From assembly GCF_001592205.1 (NCBI RefSeq), contig NZ_BCWM01000011.1, positions 1 through 64,000 of the forward strand: a DNA stretch of 64,000 nt, in the 5' to 3' direction. A program made the translations under genes and the position numbers. The DNA comes from Brevundimonas vesicularis NBRC 12165. GTDB taxonomy: Bacteria > Pseudomonadota > Alphaproteobacteria > Caulobacterales > Caulobacteraceae. Shown in pieces: positions 26,056 through 35,404 of the stretch. Each line of letters starts with the position of its first letter. Within the stretch, counting starts at the first letter, position 1. The notes under the pieces are model-generated. The model was given only the letters and a program-made list of their open reading frames with translations, did no database searches and was not told the origin of the DNA.

Positions 26056-27104
26056 TCCTGGCCAAACGCCCCGAGATCGATCGCTTCCTGAAGGCGCCCG
26101 ATCCGGCGATCCGGGCGGCGGTGATCCACGGCAAGGACCGGTCAGGCGTCGCTGAGCGGGCCGAGGTGCTGTGCAAGACGGTCACGCCGGACCTGAACGA
26201 CCCCTTCAATGTCACCGTCCTGACCGACAGCGACATCGATGGCGATGAAACGAAGCTGGAAGAAGCGCTGACGGCCATGTCCCTGATGGGCGGCCGTCGT
26301 CTGGTGCGCATCCGTCTGTCGACGCTTAAGCCCGGCGTGGACAAGGCTGTCGCCGCCGCGCTGAAGATTCACGCCGACGGCGGCTACAATCCCGACGCCA
26401 TGATGGTGGTCGAGGCCGACCAGCTGGGCCGCGAATCCGCGCTCAGAAAGGCGGCCGAGAAGGAGAACGGCGCGGTCGGCATCGTCTGCTACGAGGACGA
26501 GACCGGCGATGTCGCCCGCATGGTCCGTGAGGCCCTGGCCGCCGACAAGGTGGGCCTGACCTCCGACGCCCTGGACCGTTTCGTCGCGCGCCTGCCGCGC
26601 GAGCGGGGTTTGATGCGGCAAGAGATCGAGCGCCTGGCCCTCTTCATCGGCCCTGGCTCCGGCAAGACGCTGGATATGGATGCGCTGGAGCATCATCTCG
26701 GCGTTGAACCGGACGCCTCCCTGTCGGATGCGGCGCTTCAGGCTTTCGGCGCGCGTCCCGGCCCGGCGCAGGCGGGGCTCAGGCGCGCCTTCGCCGAGGG
26801 CGAATCGTCGGTGCTCGCCGTTCGCTCCACCGCGATCCATCTCGGAAAGCTACGTCGGATCAATATCTTGCAAGCCAGCGGCGCGAACGCCAAGGAGGCC
26901 GCCAAGGCCGCTGGCGTCTTCTGGAAACAGGAGGCGGAAATGCTGCGTCAGGCGCGATCCTGGCGGCTGGAAGCCCTGGACGAGGTTTTGGACAGCATCA
27001 ACACGGCCGATGTCGCCACCAAGACGACCGGAATGCCGGACCAACTGATCGCCGAACGCCTGCTGCTGGAAATCGCAGGTCGCGCCAGACGCTTGGGGCT
27101 GTAG
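26052..27104 (+). CDS. holA: DNA polymerase III delta subunit
   Basis: A 350-aa clamp-loader delta subunit that opens the beta sliding clamp. It has the family's N-terminal AAA+-like domain without a functional Walker motif (IRAAVIHGKDRSGVAERAEVL), the LMGGRRLVRI region and the C-terminal collar domain. The start is a GTG at 26052 overlapping the lptE stop. It converges on the 60-aa gene, 2 bp between stops. Confidence 0.93.
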   Translation: MILAKRPEIDRFLKAPDPAIRAAVIHGKDRSGVAERAEVLCKTVTPDLNDPFNVTVLTDSDIDGDETKLEEALTAMSLMGGRRLVRIRLSTLKPGVDKAVAAALKIHADGGYNPDAMMVVEADQLGRESALRKAAEKENGAVGIVCYEDETGDVARMVREALAADKVGLTSDALDRFVARLPRERGLMRQEIERLALFIGPGSGKTLDMDALEHHLGVEPDASLSDAALQAFGARPGPAQAGLRRAFAEGESSVLAVRSTAIHLGKLRRINILQASGANAKEAAKAAGVFWKQEAEMLRQARSWRLEALDEVLDSINTADVATKTTGMPDQLIAERLLLEIAGRARRLGL

Positions 27105-27106
27105 CC

Positions 27107-27289
27107 CTAGCCGCGCTTTGACGCCTTGCGGAAGGCGGGCTGGGCCATGGCGACATTGCGCGCCGACACAGCCTTCTCTTCGGCCTTGGCGCCCGGTTGG
27201 GCGTTGAACCCATGACCCGCCTTGGCCTTCTTGGCGGCGAGCGCCTGTTTCAGCTTGTCGGCGGCTGTGGGTGTCGTGTCTTCAGTCAT
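27107..27289 (-). CDS. Small basic protein (60 aa)
   Basis: A 60-aa Lys/Ala-rich protein (DKLKQALAAKKAKAGHGFNAQ; RKASKRG at the end) with no signal peptide or membrane segment. I do not recognise a family. It begins 26 bp after the parB stop on the same strand, so it is probably the last gene of the mnmE-parB operon. Nucleic-acid binding is possible from the charge but not shown. Confidence 0.6.
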   Translation of the reverse strand: MTEDTTPTAADKLKQALAAKKAKAGHGFNAQPGAKAEEKAVSARNVAMAQPAFRKASKRG

Positions 27290-27315
27290 ATCGACACCCT
27301 AGCACAGTCTAGCGC

Positions 27316-28206
27316 TCAGCCGCGCATCAAACGGCGGCACAGGTCGTCGAGCTGCTCCAGCGAGCCGTAGCCGATCGTCAGTTCGCCCTTTCCGCCCTTG
27401 TCCGACAACTGCACTTTCAGGCCCAGCGCATCGGCCAGATCCTGCTGCAGGGCGGCGACATCGGCCGCCCCTTCCCCGCCGACGGCCGCCGACGCCGACT
27501 TGGTCTTCGTCGGCTTCGGCCCCTCGACCGCACGGCGCGCCAGGGCCTCTGTCTCACGGACGCTGAGACCATCCACGAAGGCGATGTCCGCCAACTGGCC
27601 CGGATCGGGCGTATTGATGAGGGCCCGGGCGTGACCCGCGGACAGCTTGCCTTCGCGCACGTAGAACAGCACCCGCTCGGGCAGTTGCAGCAGGCGCATG
27701 GTGTTGGCCACGTGGCTGCGGCTCTTGCCGACCACGCCAGCCACCGCATCCTGCGTCCGCCCGAAGCGCTCCATCAGAACGCGGTACGCCTCAGCCTCTT
27801 CCAGAGGATTTAAGTCCGCGCGTTGGACATTCTCGACGATCGCGACCTCAAACACCTCGACGTCGTCCATCTCGTGGACAACGATCGGCACCTCGGTCAG
27901 GCGCGCCGCCTGTGACGCGCGCCAGCGGCGCTCGCCGGCGATAATCTGCCAGACGCCGTCCTCGCCCGGTTGGGTCCGCACCAGGATCGGCTGCAACACC
28001 CCCTTGTCGCGGATAGAGGCGGTCAGTTCCTCCAGATCCTCCTGGCGAAAGGTCTTGCGCGGCTGGTCCGGATTGGGCTTCAGGCTTTCGATCGGCACGC
28101 GTTGCACGCCGGCGGGCACAGGCGCGTCAGATGCGACCGGCGCCTCGGCGTCCTGCCCCATCAACGCCGACAGGCCGCGGCCCAGACCTCTTTGTCGTTC
28201 AGCCAA
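27316..28206 (-). CDS. parB: Chromosome partitioning protein ParB
   Basis: A 296-aa ParB that binds parS and loads as a CTP-dependent DNA clamp. The ParA-interacting N-terminus is RGLGRGLSALMG. The CTP-binding domain has PNPDQPRKTF, GERRWRAS and ENVQRADLNPLEEAEAY. A helix-turn-helix DNA-binding domain follows (TQDAVAGVVGKSRSHVANTMRLLQLP), and the C-terminus is the dimerisation domain. The start is a TTG at 28206, the only one that keeps the N-terminal ParA-contact peptide. It follows parA by 24 bp. Confidence 0.97.
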   Translation of the reverse strand: MAERQRGLGRGLSALMGQDAEAPVASDAPVPAGVQRVPIESLKPNPDQPRKTFRQEDLEELTASIRDKGVLQPILVRTQPGEDGVWQIIAGERRWRASQAARLTEVPIVVHEMDDVEVFEVAIVENVQRADLNPLEEAEAYRVLMERFGRTQDAVAGVVGKSRSHVANTMRLLQLPERVLFYVREGKLSAGHARALINTPDPGQLADIAFVDGLSVRETEALARRAVEGPKPTKTKSASAAVGGEGAADVAALQQDLADALGLKVQLSDKGGKGELTIGYGSLEQLDDLCRRLMRG

Positions 28207-28230
28207 GATACTGTTCCGTTCTATTAAAAC

Positions 28231-29049
28231 TCAGGCGGCCAGCTTCAGGCGCTGGCGTTCGCGCTTCACCACTTCCTTGGCCAGCCGTAGATAGGCCTGG
28301 CTGCCGGCGCACTTCAGGTCATAGATCAGCGCCGGCTTGCCGAACGACGGCGCCTCGGCGACGCGGACGTTACGCGGGATCACGCTCTCATAGACCTTAT
28401 CGCCGAAGTGAGCGCGCACGTCGTTGGCCACCTGGCCCGACAGGGCGCTGCGACGATCGAACATTGTCAGGACCAGGCCCTGGATTTCCAGCGATGGGTT
28501 GAGGCTGTGCTTGACCATATCGATGGTACGCATCAGCTGGCTCAGGCCTTCCAGGGCGAAGAACTCGCATTGCAACGGCACCAGCACCGCGTCCGCCGCC
28601 GCCATCGCATTCAGCGTCAACAGGTTCAGCGACGGCGGGCAGTCGATCAGCACATAGTCATACGCGGTAGGGCCGTCGTCGTGCGCGCGAAGAGCATCAC
28701 GCAGCCGATAGGACCGGCGATCCGCTTGGCTCAGTTCGATCTCAACGCCCGACATGTCCGCGTCGGCCGGGACGATCCACAAACCCGGCACAGTCGTCTG
28801 CACCGAGGCATCCGCGATCGAGCGCTGGTCAACGACGACATCATAAATGGTCACCCGCCGTGTTTCACGTGGAACACCCAGACCCGTTGAGGCATTGCCC
28901 TGAGGGTCCATATCCACGATCAGCACGCGCTCCCCGATAGCGGCCAGGGCGGTGCCGAGGTTGATCGCTGTCGTCGTCTTGCCAACCCCGCCCTTCTGGT
29001 TGGACACGGCGAGGACGCGGGCGGGCTTTCTAGCGCGTTGAGCGGGCAC
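28231..29049 (-). CDS. parA: Chromosome partitioning ATPase ParA
   Basis: A 272-aa Walker-type ATPase that moves the ParB-parS complex over the nucleoid. The deviant Walker A motif is NQKGGVGKTTT, Walker A' DMDPQGN and Walker B VLIDCPPSLNLLTLNA. The start is a GTG at 29049, overlapping the last 20 bp of rsmG. The coding sequence itself contains one parS site (28861-28876), within codons for the PRETRRV segment. parA-parB form an operon with rsmG and mnmG upstream. Confidence 0.97.
   Translation of the reverse strand: MPAQRARKPARVLAVSNQKGGVGKTTTAINLGTALAAIGERVLIVDMDPQGNASTGLGVPRETRRVTIYDVVVDQRSIADASVQTTVPGLWIVPADADMSGVEIELSQADRRSYRLRDALRAHDDGPTAYDYVLIDCPPSLNLLTLNAMAAADAVLVPLQCEFFALEGLSQLMRTIDMVKHSLNPSLEIQGLVLTMFDRRSALSGQVANDVRAHFGDKVYESVIPRNVRVAEAPSFGKPALIYDLKCAGSQAYLRLAKEVVKRERQRLKLAA
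28861..28876. promoter_or_regulatory. parS: parS centromere site 1
   Basis: TGTTTCACGTGGAACA; its reverse complement TGTTCCACGTGAAACA is the classical bacterial parS consensus. It lies inside parA. ParB nucleates here and spreads on flanking DNA. Confidence 0.92.
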
Positions 29050-29662
29050 GGCGGAGGCTCCGGATTGTCACGATGCGGCCGCGCACGTCGCTTTGCGACG
29101 GGGCCAGTTCAGCCTCGAAATGCCAGGATTTGCGCGCTTCGATCAACTCGGATTCGGCACGCTCCCCCTTCAGGAACAGACCTTGTGCACCCCTTTGGAA
29201 GTAGGGCTGTGCATAACCCAGCAGTTTCTCCATCGGCGCGACGGCACGGGCGGTGACGATGTCGCACGTCACCGACTGCGCCTCAGCCCGACCGACGATG
29301 ACCGTCGCCGGCAAGGACAGCGCATCGACCACTTCTCGCAAGAATCGGCAGCGCTTGGCCAAACTGTCGATCAGCCAGACATGCGCCCCGTCCCGCCCCT
29401 TCAGCATGATGGAAAGGATCAGTCCGGGAAAGCCGGCTCCTGCCCCCAAATCCGCCCAGGTCTTGGCTTCAGGCGCCAGATCAAGCAGTTGCGCACTATC
29501 CCAGACATGGCGGTTCCAGAAGTCCGGCAGACTGTCCGGGCCCACCAGATTCATCACCGTATTCGCCTCGACCAACCGCAGCCGAAAGGCCTCGAGGTCG
29601 GCGATCTGTTCCGCTGACGCATTGGAGCGTGAACGGAACGCTTGTTGTTCAGTCTCCAACAT
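29030..29662 (-). CDS. rsmG: 16S rRNA (guanine527-N7)-methyltransferase RsmG (GidB)
   Basis: A 210-aa SAM-dependent methyltransferase that makes m7G527 in 16S rRNA. The SAM motif is WADLGAGAGFPGLILSI, preceded by NLVGPDSLPDFWNRHVWDSAQLL, both typical of RsmG. The ATG at 29662 shares one base with the mnmG stop (TGATG), so it is translated by coupling; a longer upstream frame lies inside mnmG and is spurious. Its end overlaps the parA start. Confidence 0.95.
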   Translation of the reverse strand: MLETEQQAFRSRSNASAEQIADLEAFRLRLVEANTVMNLVGPDSLPDFWNRHVWDSAQLLDLAPEAKTWADLGAGAGFPGLILSIMLKGRDGAHVWLIDSLAKRCRFLREVVDALSLPATVIVGRAEAQSVTCDIVTARAVAPMEKLLGYAQPYFQRGAQGLFLKGERAESELIEARKSWHFEAELAPSQSDVRGRIVTIRSLRRARSTR

Positions 29663-31542
29663 CAGGCCGCGACCGACGCCTTTGGCGCGCGCTTCACATA
29701 GGCCAGCAGCGCGGTCAAAGCGCCCGGCGTCATGCCCTCGATCCGACCAGCTTGGCCCAAGGTGCGCGGTTGGACGCGCGCCAGCTTTTCCTTCACCTCG
29801 TTCGATAGACCGCCAACGGCGCCGTAATCGAGATCGGTCGGGAGCATCAGCCCCTCCTCCGCCTTCAGCGCATCCGCATCCTGCGACTGTCGATCCAGGT
29901 AGTTGGCGTAGGCAGCGTCGATTTGAACCTGCTCGCGAACGTCGTCGGTCCAATCGGCGATGATGGGCACTGCTGAAACAAACTGATCCAAAATCACATC
30001 GGGGAAGGCCAGCAGCTCGCGCATCGACCGCCGACGACCGTCAGCATTGACCGAAATGCCAAGCGCACCGGCCTCGTTCGGCGTGAATAGTGTTTCACGT
30101 GAAACAGCGCTAGCCACCGCAAGCGCCGATCGCTTGGATTCAAAGCGAACACGCCGTTGCTCGCCGACGATGCCCAGCTCGATCGCAAGCGGCGTCAGTC
30201 GAAGGTCGGCGTTGTCAGCGCGCAGCGTCAGCCGATACTCCGCCCGGCTGGTGAACATCCGATACGGTTCGGTAACGCCGCGCGTCACCAGATCGTCGAT
30301 CATGACGCCGATATAGGCCTGATCACGCCCCAGGATCACCGGCTCCAAGCCCGCCGCCGAACGCGCGGCGTTTAGCCCTGCCATCAACCCCTGCGCCGCG
30401 GCCTCCTCATAGCCCGTCGTGCCGTTGATCTGTCCGGCGAGATATAGTCCCGGACGCTTCTTGACCTCCAGCGCCGCCGTCAGCTCGCGCGGATCGACAT
30501 AGTCGTACTCGATGGCGTAGCCGTATCGAAACACCTCGACCGCTTCCAACCCCGGAATGGTGCGGAGGAAGGCGAGCTGTGTCGGCTCTGACACCGAGGT
30601 GGAGATGCCGTTTGGATAGACCGTCGGATCGTCTAAGCCCTCCGGCTCCAGGAAGATCTGATGGCTCGTCTTATCGGCGAACCGAACGACCTTGTCTTCG
30701 ATCGACGGACAATACCGCGGGCCACGTCCCGACAGCTTGCCGCCATAGACGGCGCTCTCGCCAAGATTTTCCGCGATGATCCGATGGGTCTCCTCGGTCG
30801 TGTGGGTCACGCCGCAGGCGATCTGGGGCACGTCGATCCGGTCGGTAAGAAAGGAAAAGGCTGACGGCGTATTGTCCGCTTCCTGCATTTCCAGCCGGTC
30901 CCAGGCTATCGTCCTACCGTCCAGGCGTGCGGGCGTGCCTGTCTTCAAACGTCCCATTATAAGGTCGGCGGCATGAAGATCGGCGGCCAGACACGTCGAA
31001 GGCTCCTCGCCATGCCGCCCCGCCGGGATGCGCTCGTCGCCGCGATGGATGATCCCGTTCAGGAAGGTGCCGGTCGTCAGGACGACCGCCCCAGCGCGAA
31101 CCGTCTCTCCCGCGCCGGTCACGACGCCGACCACACGGTCGCCTTCAAGGACAAGCCGCTCGGCCGTCCCGGCCATCAGGGTCAGATTGGGCGTCCCTTG
31201 CAGTTCGGCCTGCATGGCCTCGCGATAGAGGCGTCGGTCGATCTGGCTGCGCGGGCCCCTGACGGCGGCGCCCTTGGATCGATTCAGGAGGCGGAATTGG
31301 ATGCCTGACACATCGGCCAGCCGTCCCATCACGCCGTCCATTGCGTCGATCTCGCGAACGAGATGCCCCTTCCCCAGCCCCCCAATAGCCGGGTTGCACG
31401 ACATCTCGCCAATCGTCTCCAACTTCTGGGTGAGCAAGACGGTGCGGGCACCCGCCCGCGCGGACGCCGCCGCCGCTTCACAGCCGGCGTGGCCGCCGCC
31501 GATGACGACGACGTCGAATACGCGATCTGAGGGAGAAATCAT
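29662..31542 (-). CDS. mnmG: tRNA uridine-5-carboxymethylaminomethyl synthesis enzyme MnmG (GidA)
   Basis: A 626-aa FAD protein that, with MnmE, modifies U34 in the wobble position of several tRNAs. The FAD-binding motif is [38 protein letters not shown] and the [18 protein letters not shown] and [17 protein letters not shown] segments are highly conserved. The ATG at 31542 is chosen over a TTG six codons earlier. The coding sequence contains parS site 2. Partner mnmE lies 102 bp upstream across parS site 3. Confidence 0.97.
   Translation of the reverse strand: MISPSDRVFDVVVIGGGHAGCEAAAASARAGARTVLLTQKLETIGEMSCNPAIGGLGKGHLVREIDAMDGVMGRLADVSGIQFRLLNRSKGAAVRGPRSQIDRRLYREAMQAELQGTPNLTLMAGTAERLVLEGDRVVGVVTGAGETVRAGAVVLTTGTFLNGIIHRGDERIPAGRHGEEPSTCLAADLHAADLIMGRLKTGTPARLDGRTIAWDRLEMQEADNTPSAFSFLTDRIDVPQIACGVTHTTEETHRIIAENLGESAVYGGKLSGRGPRYCPSIEDKVVRFADKTSHQIFLEPEGLDDPTVYPNGISTSVSEPTQLAFLRTIPGLEAVEVFRYGYAIEYDYVDPRELTAALEVKKRPGLYLAGQINGTTGYEEAAAQGLMAGLNAARSAAGLEPVILGRDQAYIGVMIDDLVTRGVTEPYRMFTSRAEYRLTLRADNADLRLTPLAIELGIVGEQRRVRFESKRSALAVASAVSRETLFTPNEAGALGISVNADGRRRSMRELLAFPDVILDQFVSAVPIIADWTDDVREQVQIDAAYANYLDRQSQDADALKAEEGLMLPTDLDYGAVGGLSNEVKEKLARVQPRTLGQAGRIEGMTPGALTALLAYVKRAPKASVAA
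30091..30106. promoter_or_regulatory. parS: parS centromere site 2
   Basis: TGTTTCACGTGAAACA, a perfect 16-bp palindrome, located inside the mnmG coding region. Confidence 0.93.
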
Positions 31543-31613
31543 CGCTGCCACATAGGGCAAAAAGGGTGTGATCGCCAGAGGCAGGCCAACCGCGTCACGC
31601 TGTGCCTCGCCTC

Positions 31614-31629
31614 TGTTTCACGTGAAACG
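31614..31629. promoter_or_regulatory. parS: parS centromere site 3
   Basis: TGTTTCACGTGAAACG, one outer base off the perfect palindrome, located in the 102-bp gap between mnmE and mnmG. Confidence 0.9.
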
Positions 31630-31644
31630 CTGGTATGGCTAGAC

Positions 31645-32952
31645 CTACTTTCCGATGCAGAAGGTCGAAAAGACTTCGCCCAGAATGTCCTCAACACCAA
31701 TCGCACCTGTCACGCGCGCCAGAGCGTCGGCAGCCCGTCTCAGATCGTCGCCAGCCATTTCCGGCGCTACATTGAGCGCAGCCCGCGCCGCATCGACGCT
31801 TTCCAACGCCTCAAGCAAACGCAGCCGATGGCGCTCTTGCGTCACGGCAGGGAAGTCGGCGCCTGACAGGTCCCGGGCAAGACGGGCAGCAATCCATTCT
31901 CGAAGCTCAGCCAGGCCGGCACCGGTCACGGTGCTCACCGCTAAAGTCTCATACTCGTCATCGGCTGAGCCGGCGCCTAGGTCGGACTTGGTCGCCACGA
32001 TCAGATCGCCATCCTTGACGTAGTTAGCAGCCACCCCGTCCGGATCACCCGGCGCGCGAACCCAGACACGCAAGTCGGCTTGTTCGGCGCGAAGCCGGGC
32101 GCGGCGCACGCCCTCGGCCTCGACGGGGTCGTCGCTGTCTCTCAAGCCTGCCGTATCCGACAAAGTCACGGCATAGCCCCCGATCACCAGATCGGCATCC
32201 AGCACATCCCGCGTGGTGCCGGCGATCGGCGTCACGATGGCCGCCTCACGTGCAACGAGCGCATTGAACAACGACGACTTGCCGGCGTTCGTCTCACCGA
32301 TCAGGACGATGCGGTAACCATCCCTCACCCGTTCGCCACGCCGCCCCGTATCGACCGCGCGTCTCAGGTCGGCGCCGAGCCGGTCCAGCACAGGCCCCGC
32401 CGTACGGGCCAGATTGTCCGGGACCTCTTCATCCGGAAAATCGATCTCGGCCTCGACCAGAACCAGGGCGTGAAGAAGATCACGGCGGAAGCAGGCATAG
32501 GTTTCGCTGAGCTTGCCATCCAACTGACCCAACGCCTGCTTGGCCTGGGCGCTGGTCTCCGCATCGATCAGATCGGCGACGGCCTCGGCTTGCGCCAAAT
32601 CCATGCGGCCATTTTGAAACGCGCGACGCGTGAATTCGCCGGGGTCCGCCGGGCGCAAGCCCAGTGCGATCAAGGCGCGACTGGCGGCCTCGATGACGGC
32701 ACGACCGCCATGCAGATGCAGCTCGGCTGCGTCCTCACCCGTGTAACTGTTTGGCGCCACGAAACGCAGCACCAGCGCCTGATCGATGTGATCGCCGGCA
32801 TGGCTGAGGTTGCGCACCGAAGCCATGCGCGGCGTTAAACGGGTCGCGCCCAGCGCCGTCAACGCGGCCTCTACGCCGGGGCCCGACAAACGGAGAACCG
32901 CGATGGCGCCTCGGCCGGGCGGCGTTGCCAAGGCGAATATGGTATCGATCAT
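31645..32952 (-). CDS. mnmE: tRNA modification GTPase MnmE (TrmE)
   Basis: A 435-aa GTPase that works with MnmG on the wobble uridine of tRNAs. The N-terminal tetrahydrofolate-binding domain begins MIDTIFALATPPGRGAIAVLR. The inserted G domain has the P-loop GETNAGKSSLFN, switch AGTTRDV and Walker B-type DTAGLRDSDDPVE. The C-terminus ends with the diagnostic FCIGK. The ATG at 32952 directly follows a TTG that is less likely. It lies 36 bp after the DUF6489 gene in the same operon. Confidence 0.97.
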   Translation of the reverse strand: MIDTIFALATPPGRGAIAVLRLSGPGVEAALTALGATRLTPRMASVRNLSHAGDHIDQALVLRFVAPNSYTGEDAAELHLHGGRAVIEAASRALIALGLRPADPGEFTRRAFQNGRMDLAQAEAVADLIDAETSAQAKQALGQLDGKLSETYACFRRDLLHALVLVEAEIDFPDEEVPDNLARTAGPVLDRLGADLRRAVDTGRRGERVRDGYRIVLIGETNAGKSSLFNALVAREAAIVTPIAGTTRDVLDADLVIGGYAVTLSDTAGLRDSDDPVEAEGVRRARLRAEQADLRVWVRAPGDPDGVAANYVKDGDLIVATKSDLGAGSADDEYETLAVSTVTGAGLAELREWIAARLARDLSGADFPAVTQERHRLRLLEALESVDAARAALNVAPEMAGDDLRRAADALARVTGAIGVEDILGEVFSTFCIGK

Positions 32953-32988
32953 CAACTCAGACCGAGCGGCTCCTGGGCGGGCGGATGC

Positions 32989-33213
32989 TCACTTCACCGC
33001 CGCTTCCATCAGGCGTCGAAACTGGTCTTGGGCCTGCAGGCCGAAGCTGGTCCAGGTCTTCATCAATTCCTCGGGCTGCATGGCGGCGACATTGGCCTCC
33101 ATCCGCTTCTGCATCTCCGCGACCATGGCCTCGTTCAGCGGCGTCACGTCCGGCAGACCTAGGAATGCGCGTGCCTCCGCCGGTGTGCATTCGACTTCCA
33201 CATTGACCTTCAT
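32989..33213 (-). CDS. DUF6489 family protein
   Basis: A 74-aa protein with start MKVNVEVECTPAEARAFLGLPDV, which matches the DUF6489 family of alphaproteobacteria; function unknown. The remainder is helical and ends QFRRLMEAAVK, reminiscent of phasin-like or small amphipathic proteins, but this is only a resemblance. An AGGAGA lies 7 bp upstream of the ATG and abuts parS site 4. Probably the first gene of the mnmE-mnmG-rsmG-parAB transcript. Confidence 0.88.
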   Translation of the reverse strand: MKVNVEVECTPAEARAFLGLPDVTPLNEAMVAEMQKRMEANVAAMQPEELMKTWTSFGLQAQDQFRRLMEAAVK

Positions 33214-33225
33214 CGCATGGTCTCC

Positions 33226-33241
33226 TGTTTCACGTGAAACG
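33226..33241. promoter_or_regulatory. parS: parS centromere site 4
   Basis: TGTTTCACGTGAAACG, one outer base off the perfect palindrome, next to the ribosome binding site of the DUF6489 gene. It is the parS closest to the predicted origin (about 4.3 kb). Confidence 0.9.
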
Positions 33242-33257
33242 CCATTTCTACCCTAAC

Positions 33258-33278
33258 GCCACGCGCGCGGCGCGTGGC
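33258..33278 (-). repeat. Perfect hairpin downstream of rho
   Basis: GCCACGCGC-GCG-GCGCGTGGC is a perfect 9-bp inverted repeat 18 bp beyond the rho stop. No T run follows on the minus strand, so it is not a standard Rho-independent terminator; it may protect the rho mRNA 3' end. The flank GGCTGCTTGAGG resembles part of the dispersed palindromic repeat. Confidence 0.5.
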
Positions 33279-33295
33279 TGCTTGAGGATGACGGA

Positions 33296-34729
33296 TCAGG
33301 TGTTCATCGACTGGAAGAAGTCCGAGTTGTTCTTCGACTGACGCAGTTTGTCGAGCAGGAACTCGATCGCGTCCTGCGGCCCCATCGGATTCAGGATGCG
33401 GCGCAGGACGTAGGTCTTGGCCAGCTGATCCTTCGGCGTGATCAGGTCTTCCTTGCGGGTGCCGGATTTCAGCACGTCGATGGCGGGGAAGATGCGCTTG
33501 TCGGCGACCTTGCGATCCAGCACGATTTCCGAGTTGCCGGTGCCCTTGAACTCTTCGAAGATCACCTCGTCCATCCGGCTGCCGGTGTCGATCAGGGCCG
33601 TGGCGATGATGGTCAGCGAACCGCCCTGCTCTACATTGCGCGCGGCGCCGAAGAAGCGCTTCGGCCGTTGCAGGGCGTTGGCGTCCACACCGCCCGTCAG
33701 CACCTTACCCGACGAGGGAACAGTGGCGTTGTAGGCGCGGCCCAGACGCGTAATGGAGTCCAGCAGGATCACCACGTCCTTCTTGTGCTCGACCAGACGC
33801 TTGGCCTTTTCGATCACCATTTCGGCGACAGCGACGTGGCGGGTGGCGGGCTCGTCGAAGGTGGAGGCGACGACCTCGCCCTTCACGGTGCGCTGCATGT
33901 CCGTCACTTCTTCGGGGCGTTCGTCGATGAGCAGGACGATCAGGAAGACTTCCGGGTGGTTGCGTTCAATCGATTTGGCGATGTTCTGCAGCATCACTGT
34001 CTTACCGACGCGCGGCGGCGCCACGATCAGGCAGCGTTGGCCCTTGCCCAGAGGCGCGACGATATCGATCACCCGGCCCGAGCGATCCTTCAGCGTCGGA
34101 TCCTGGATTTCCATGTGCAGCCGCTCTTCGGGATAGAGCGGCGTCAGGTTGTCGAACAGGACCTTGGTCTTGACCGCTTCGGGGTCTTCCAGATTGATCG
34201 TGTCGACCTTGAGCAAGGCGAAGTAGCGTTCGCCTTCCCGCGGGGCCCGCACGGCCCCATGGACGGTGTCGCCCGAGCGCAGGCCGAAGCGGCGGATCTG
34301 CGACGGCGAGACATAGACGTCGTCCGGCCCCGGCAGATAGTTGGCGTCCGAGCTGCGCAGGAAGCCGAACCCGTCCGGCAGAATTTCCAGCACGCCGTCG
34401 GCGATGATCTCGACTTCTTCGTCGGCCAAGGCCTTCAGAATGGCGAACAGCAGATCCTGTTTGCGCAGGTTCGAGGCGTTCTCAACCTCCAGTTGTTCGG
34501 CGAAGGCGACCAGATCGGCTGGGGTCTTCTCGTTCAGTTCGGCCAGCGTGATGCGGCCGTTGGCGACGACAGGCTCGCCGTCCTCTTCGTCATCCGCCGT
34601 CGTGTCCACGCCGGAATCGGCGCCCGCCGCCTCGCCGGCTTCATGCGCCGCGCCGTGATGGGTGGGGGTTTCAACCTCCACGCCTTCGTTTTCGGGGGTG
34701 TCGGTGTTGGTGTCGCGGACGTCGGTCAT
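33296..34729 (-). CDS. rho: Transcription termination factor Rho
   Basis: A 477-aa RNA-dependent hexameric helicase. About 55 N-terminal residues are acidic and low-complexity, then come the Rho_N helical domain ([22 protein letters not shown]), the RNA-binding cold-shock fold ([15 protein letters not shown]) and the ATPase with Walker [18 protein letters not shown] and Walker [17 protein letters not shown]. It is longer than the E. coli protein because of the acidic extension. A 207-bp leader separates it from hemJ on the same strand and could host the autoregulation known for rho genes. Confidence 0.97.
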   Translation of the reverse strand: MTDVRDTNTDTPENEGVEVETPTHHGAAHEAGEAAGADSGVDTTADDEEDGEPVVANGRITLAELNEKTPADLVAFAEQLEVENASNLRKQDLLFAILKALADEEVEIIADGVLEILPDGFGFLRSSDANYLPGPDDVYVSPSQIRRFGLRSGDTVHGAVRAPREGERYFALLKVDTINLEDPEAVKTKVLFDNLTPLYPEERLHMEIQDPTLKDRSGRVIDIVAPLGKGQRCLIVAPPRVGKTVMLQNIAKSIERNHPEVFLIVLLIDERPEEVTDMQRTVKGEVVASTFDEPATRHVAVAEMVIEKAKRLVEHKKDVVILLDSITRLGRAYNATVPSSGKVLTGGVDANALQRPKRFFGAARNVEQGGSLTIIATALIDTGSRMDEVIFEEFKGTGNSEIVLDRKVADKRIFPAIDVLKSGTRKEDLITPKDQLAKTYVLRRILNPMGPQDAIEFLLDKLRQSKNNSDFFQSMNT

Positions 34730-34936
34730 GATGCAGGCTCGCGGGCGCACACGGCCAGACGGCTGCGGCGCGGGTCTCTGAAAATGTCTGGCCGGAAGGC
34801 CGAAGGGAGGTGCAACGGGCTCCCGCTGGCTCCAAGGCCTGCAGGCGTCACGAAAGAGAGGGACCGCCGACGCGGGACGCCGAACGGTTCGCCGCCAGCG
34901 GAACCACAGGCGGCGGGTCAGGTCAAGCGGAGCCGC

Positions 34937-35404
34937 TTAATGGAACGTCCACTCCGTCGTCACCGACAGCACCATGACGATGGCCAGGACGAACGGAACC
35001 TCATTCGTCATGCGCCAGAACTTGCCTGAATACTTCGACGTGCCGGCGGCGATCTTCTTTCTTTGGGCCGCCAGGAAGCCGTGCCAGCCGCTGAGCAGGA
35101 AGACACCCGCCAGCTTGGCGACCATCCACGGCTCGCCCAAGAAGGCGGCGCCGCGCGCCGAGACATCGATGTGGATCAACCACAGACCAAAAACCCAAGC
35201 CAGGATCATCGCCGGGTTCAGAATGATGCGCAGCAGCCGCGTCTGCCACAGGCGCAACAGCGCCTGCATTTCACTTTTCAGCGGTTCGGGCTTGGCGTCC
35301 TGTTCGGCGTCATAGGCGTAGAGCCGGGGCAGGAACAGCAGGCCCGCCATCCAGGCGATCACCGCCAGAATGTGCAGTCCACGTGCGAGATCATAGGTGT
35401 TCAT
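34937..35404 (-). CDS. hemJ: Protoporphyrinogen oxidase HemJ
   Basis: A 155-aa inner-membrane protein with four predicted helices that oxidises protoporphyrinogen IX. The family's conserved His is in RGLHILAVIAWMAGLLFLPRL, followed by the second-helix NPAMILAWVFGLW, a Lys in WMVAKLAGVFLLSGWHGFL, and NEVPFVLAIVMVLSV at the C-terminus. Its ATG overlaps the ferrochelatase stop by four bases (ATGA). hemE-hemH-hemJ thus encode successive late haem steps in one operon. Confidence 0.92.
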   Translation of the reverse strand: MNTYDLARGLHILAVIAWMAGLLFLPRLYAYDAEQDAKPEPLKSEMQALLRLWQTRLLRIILNPAMILAWVFGLWLIHIDVSARGAAFLGEPWMVAKLAGVFLLSGWHGFLAAQRKKIAAGTSKYSGKFWRMTNEVPFVLAIVMVLSVTTEWTFH

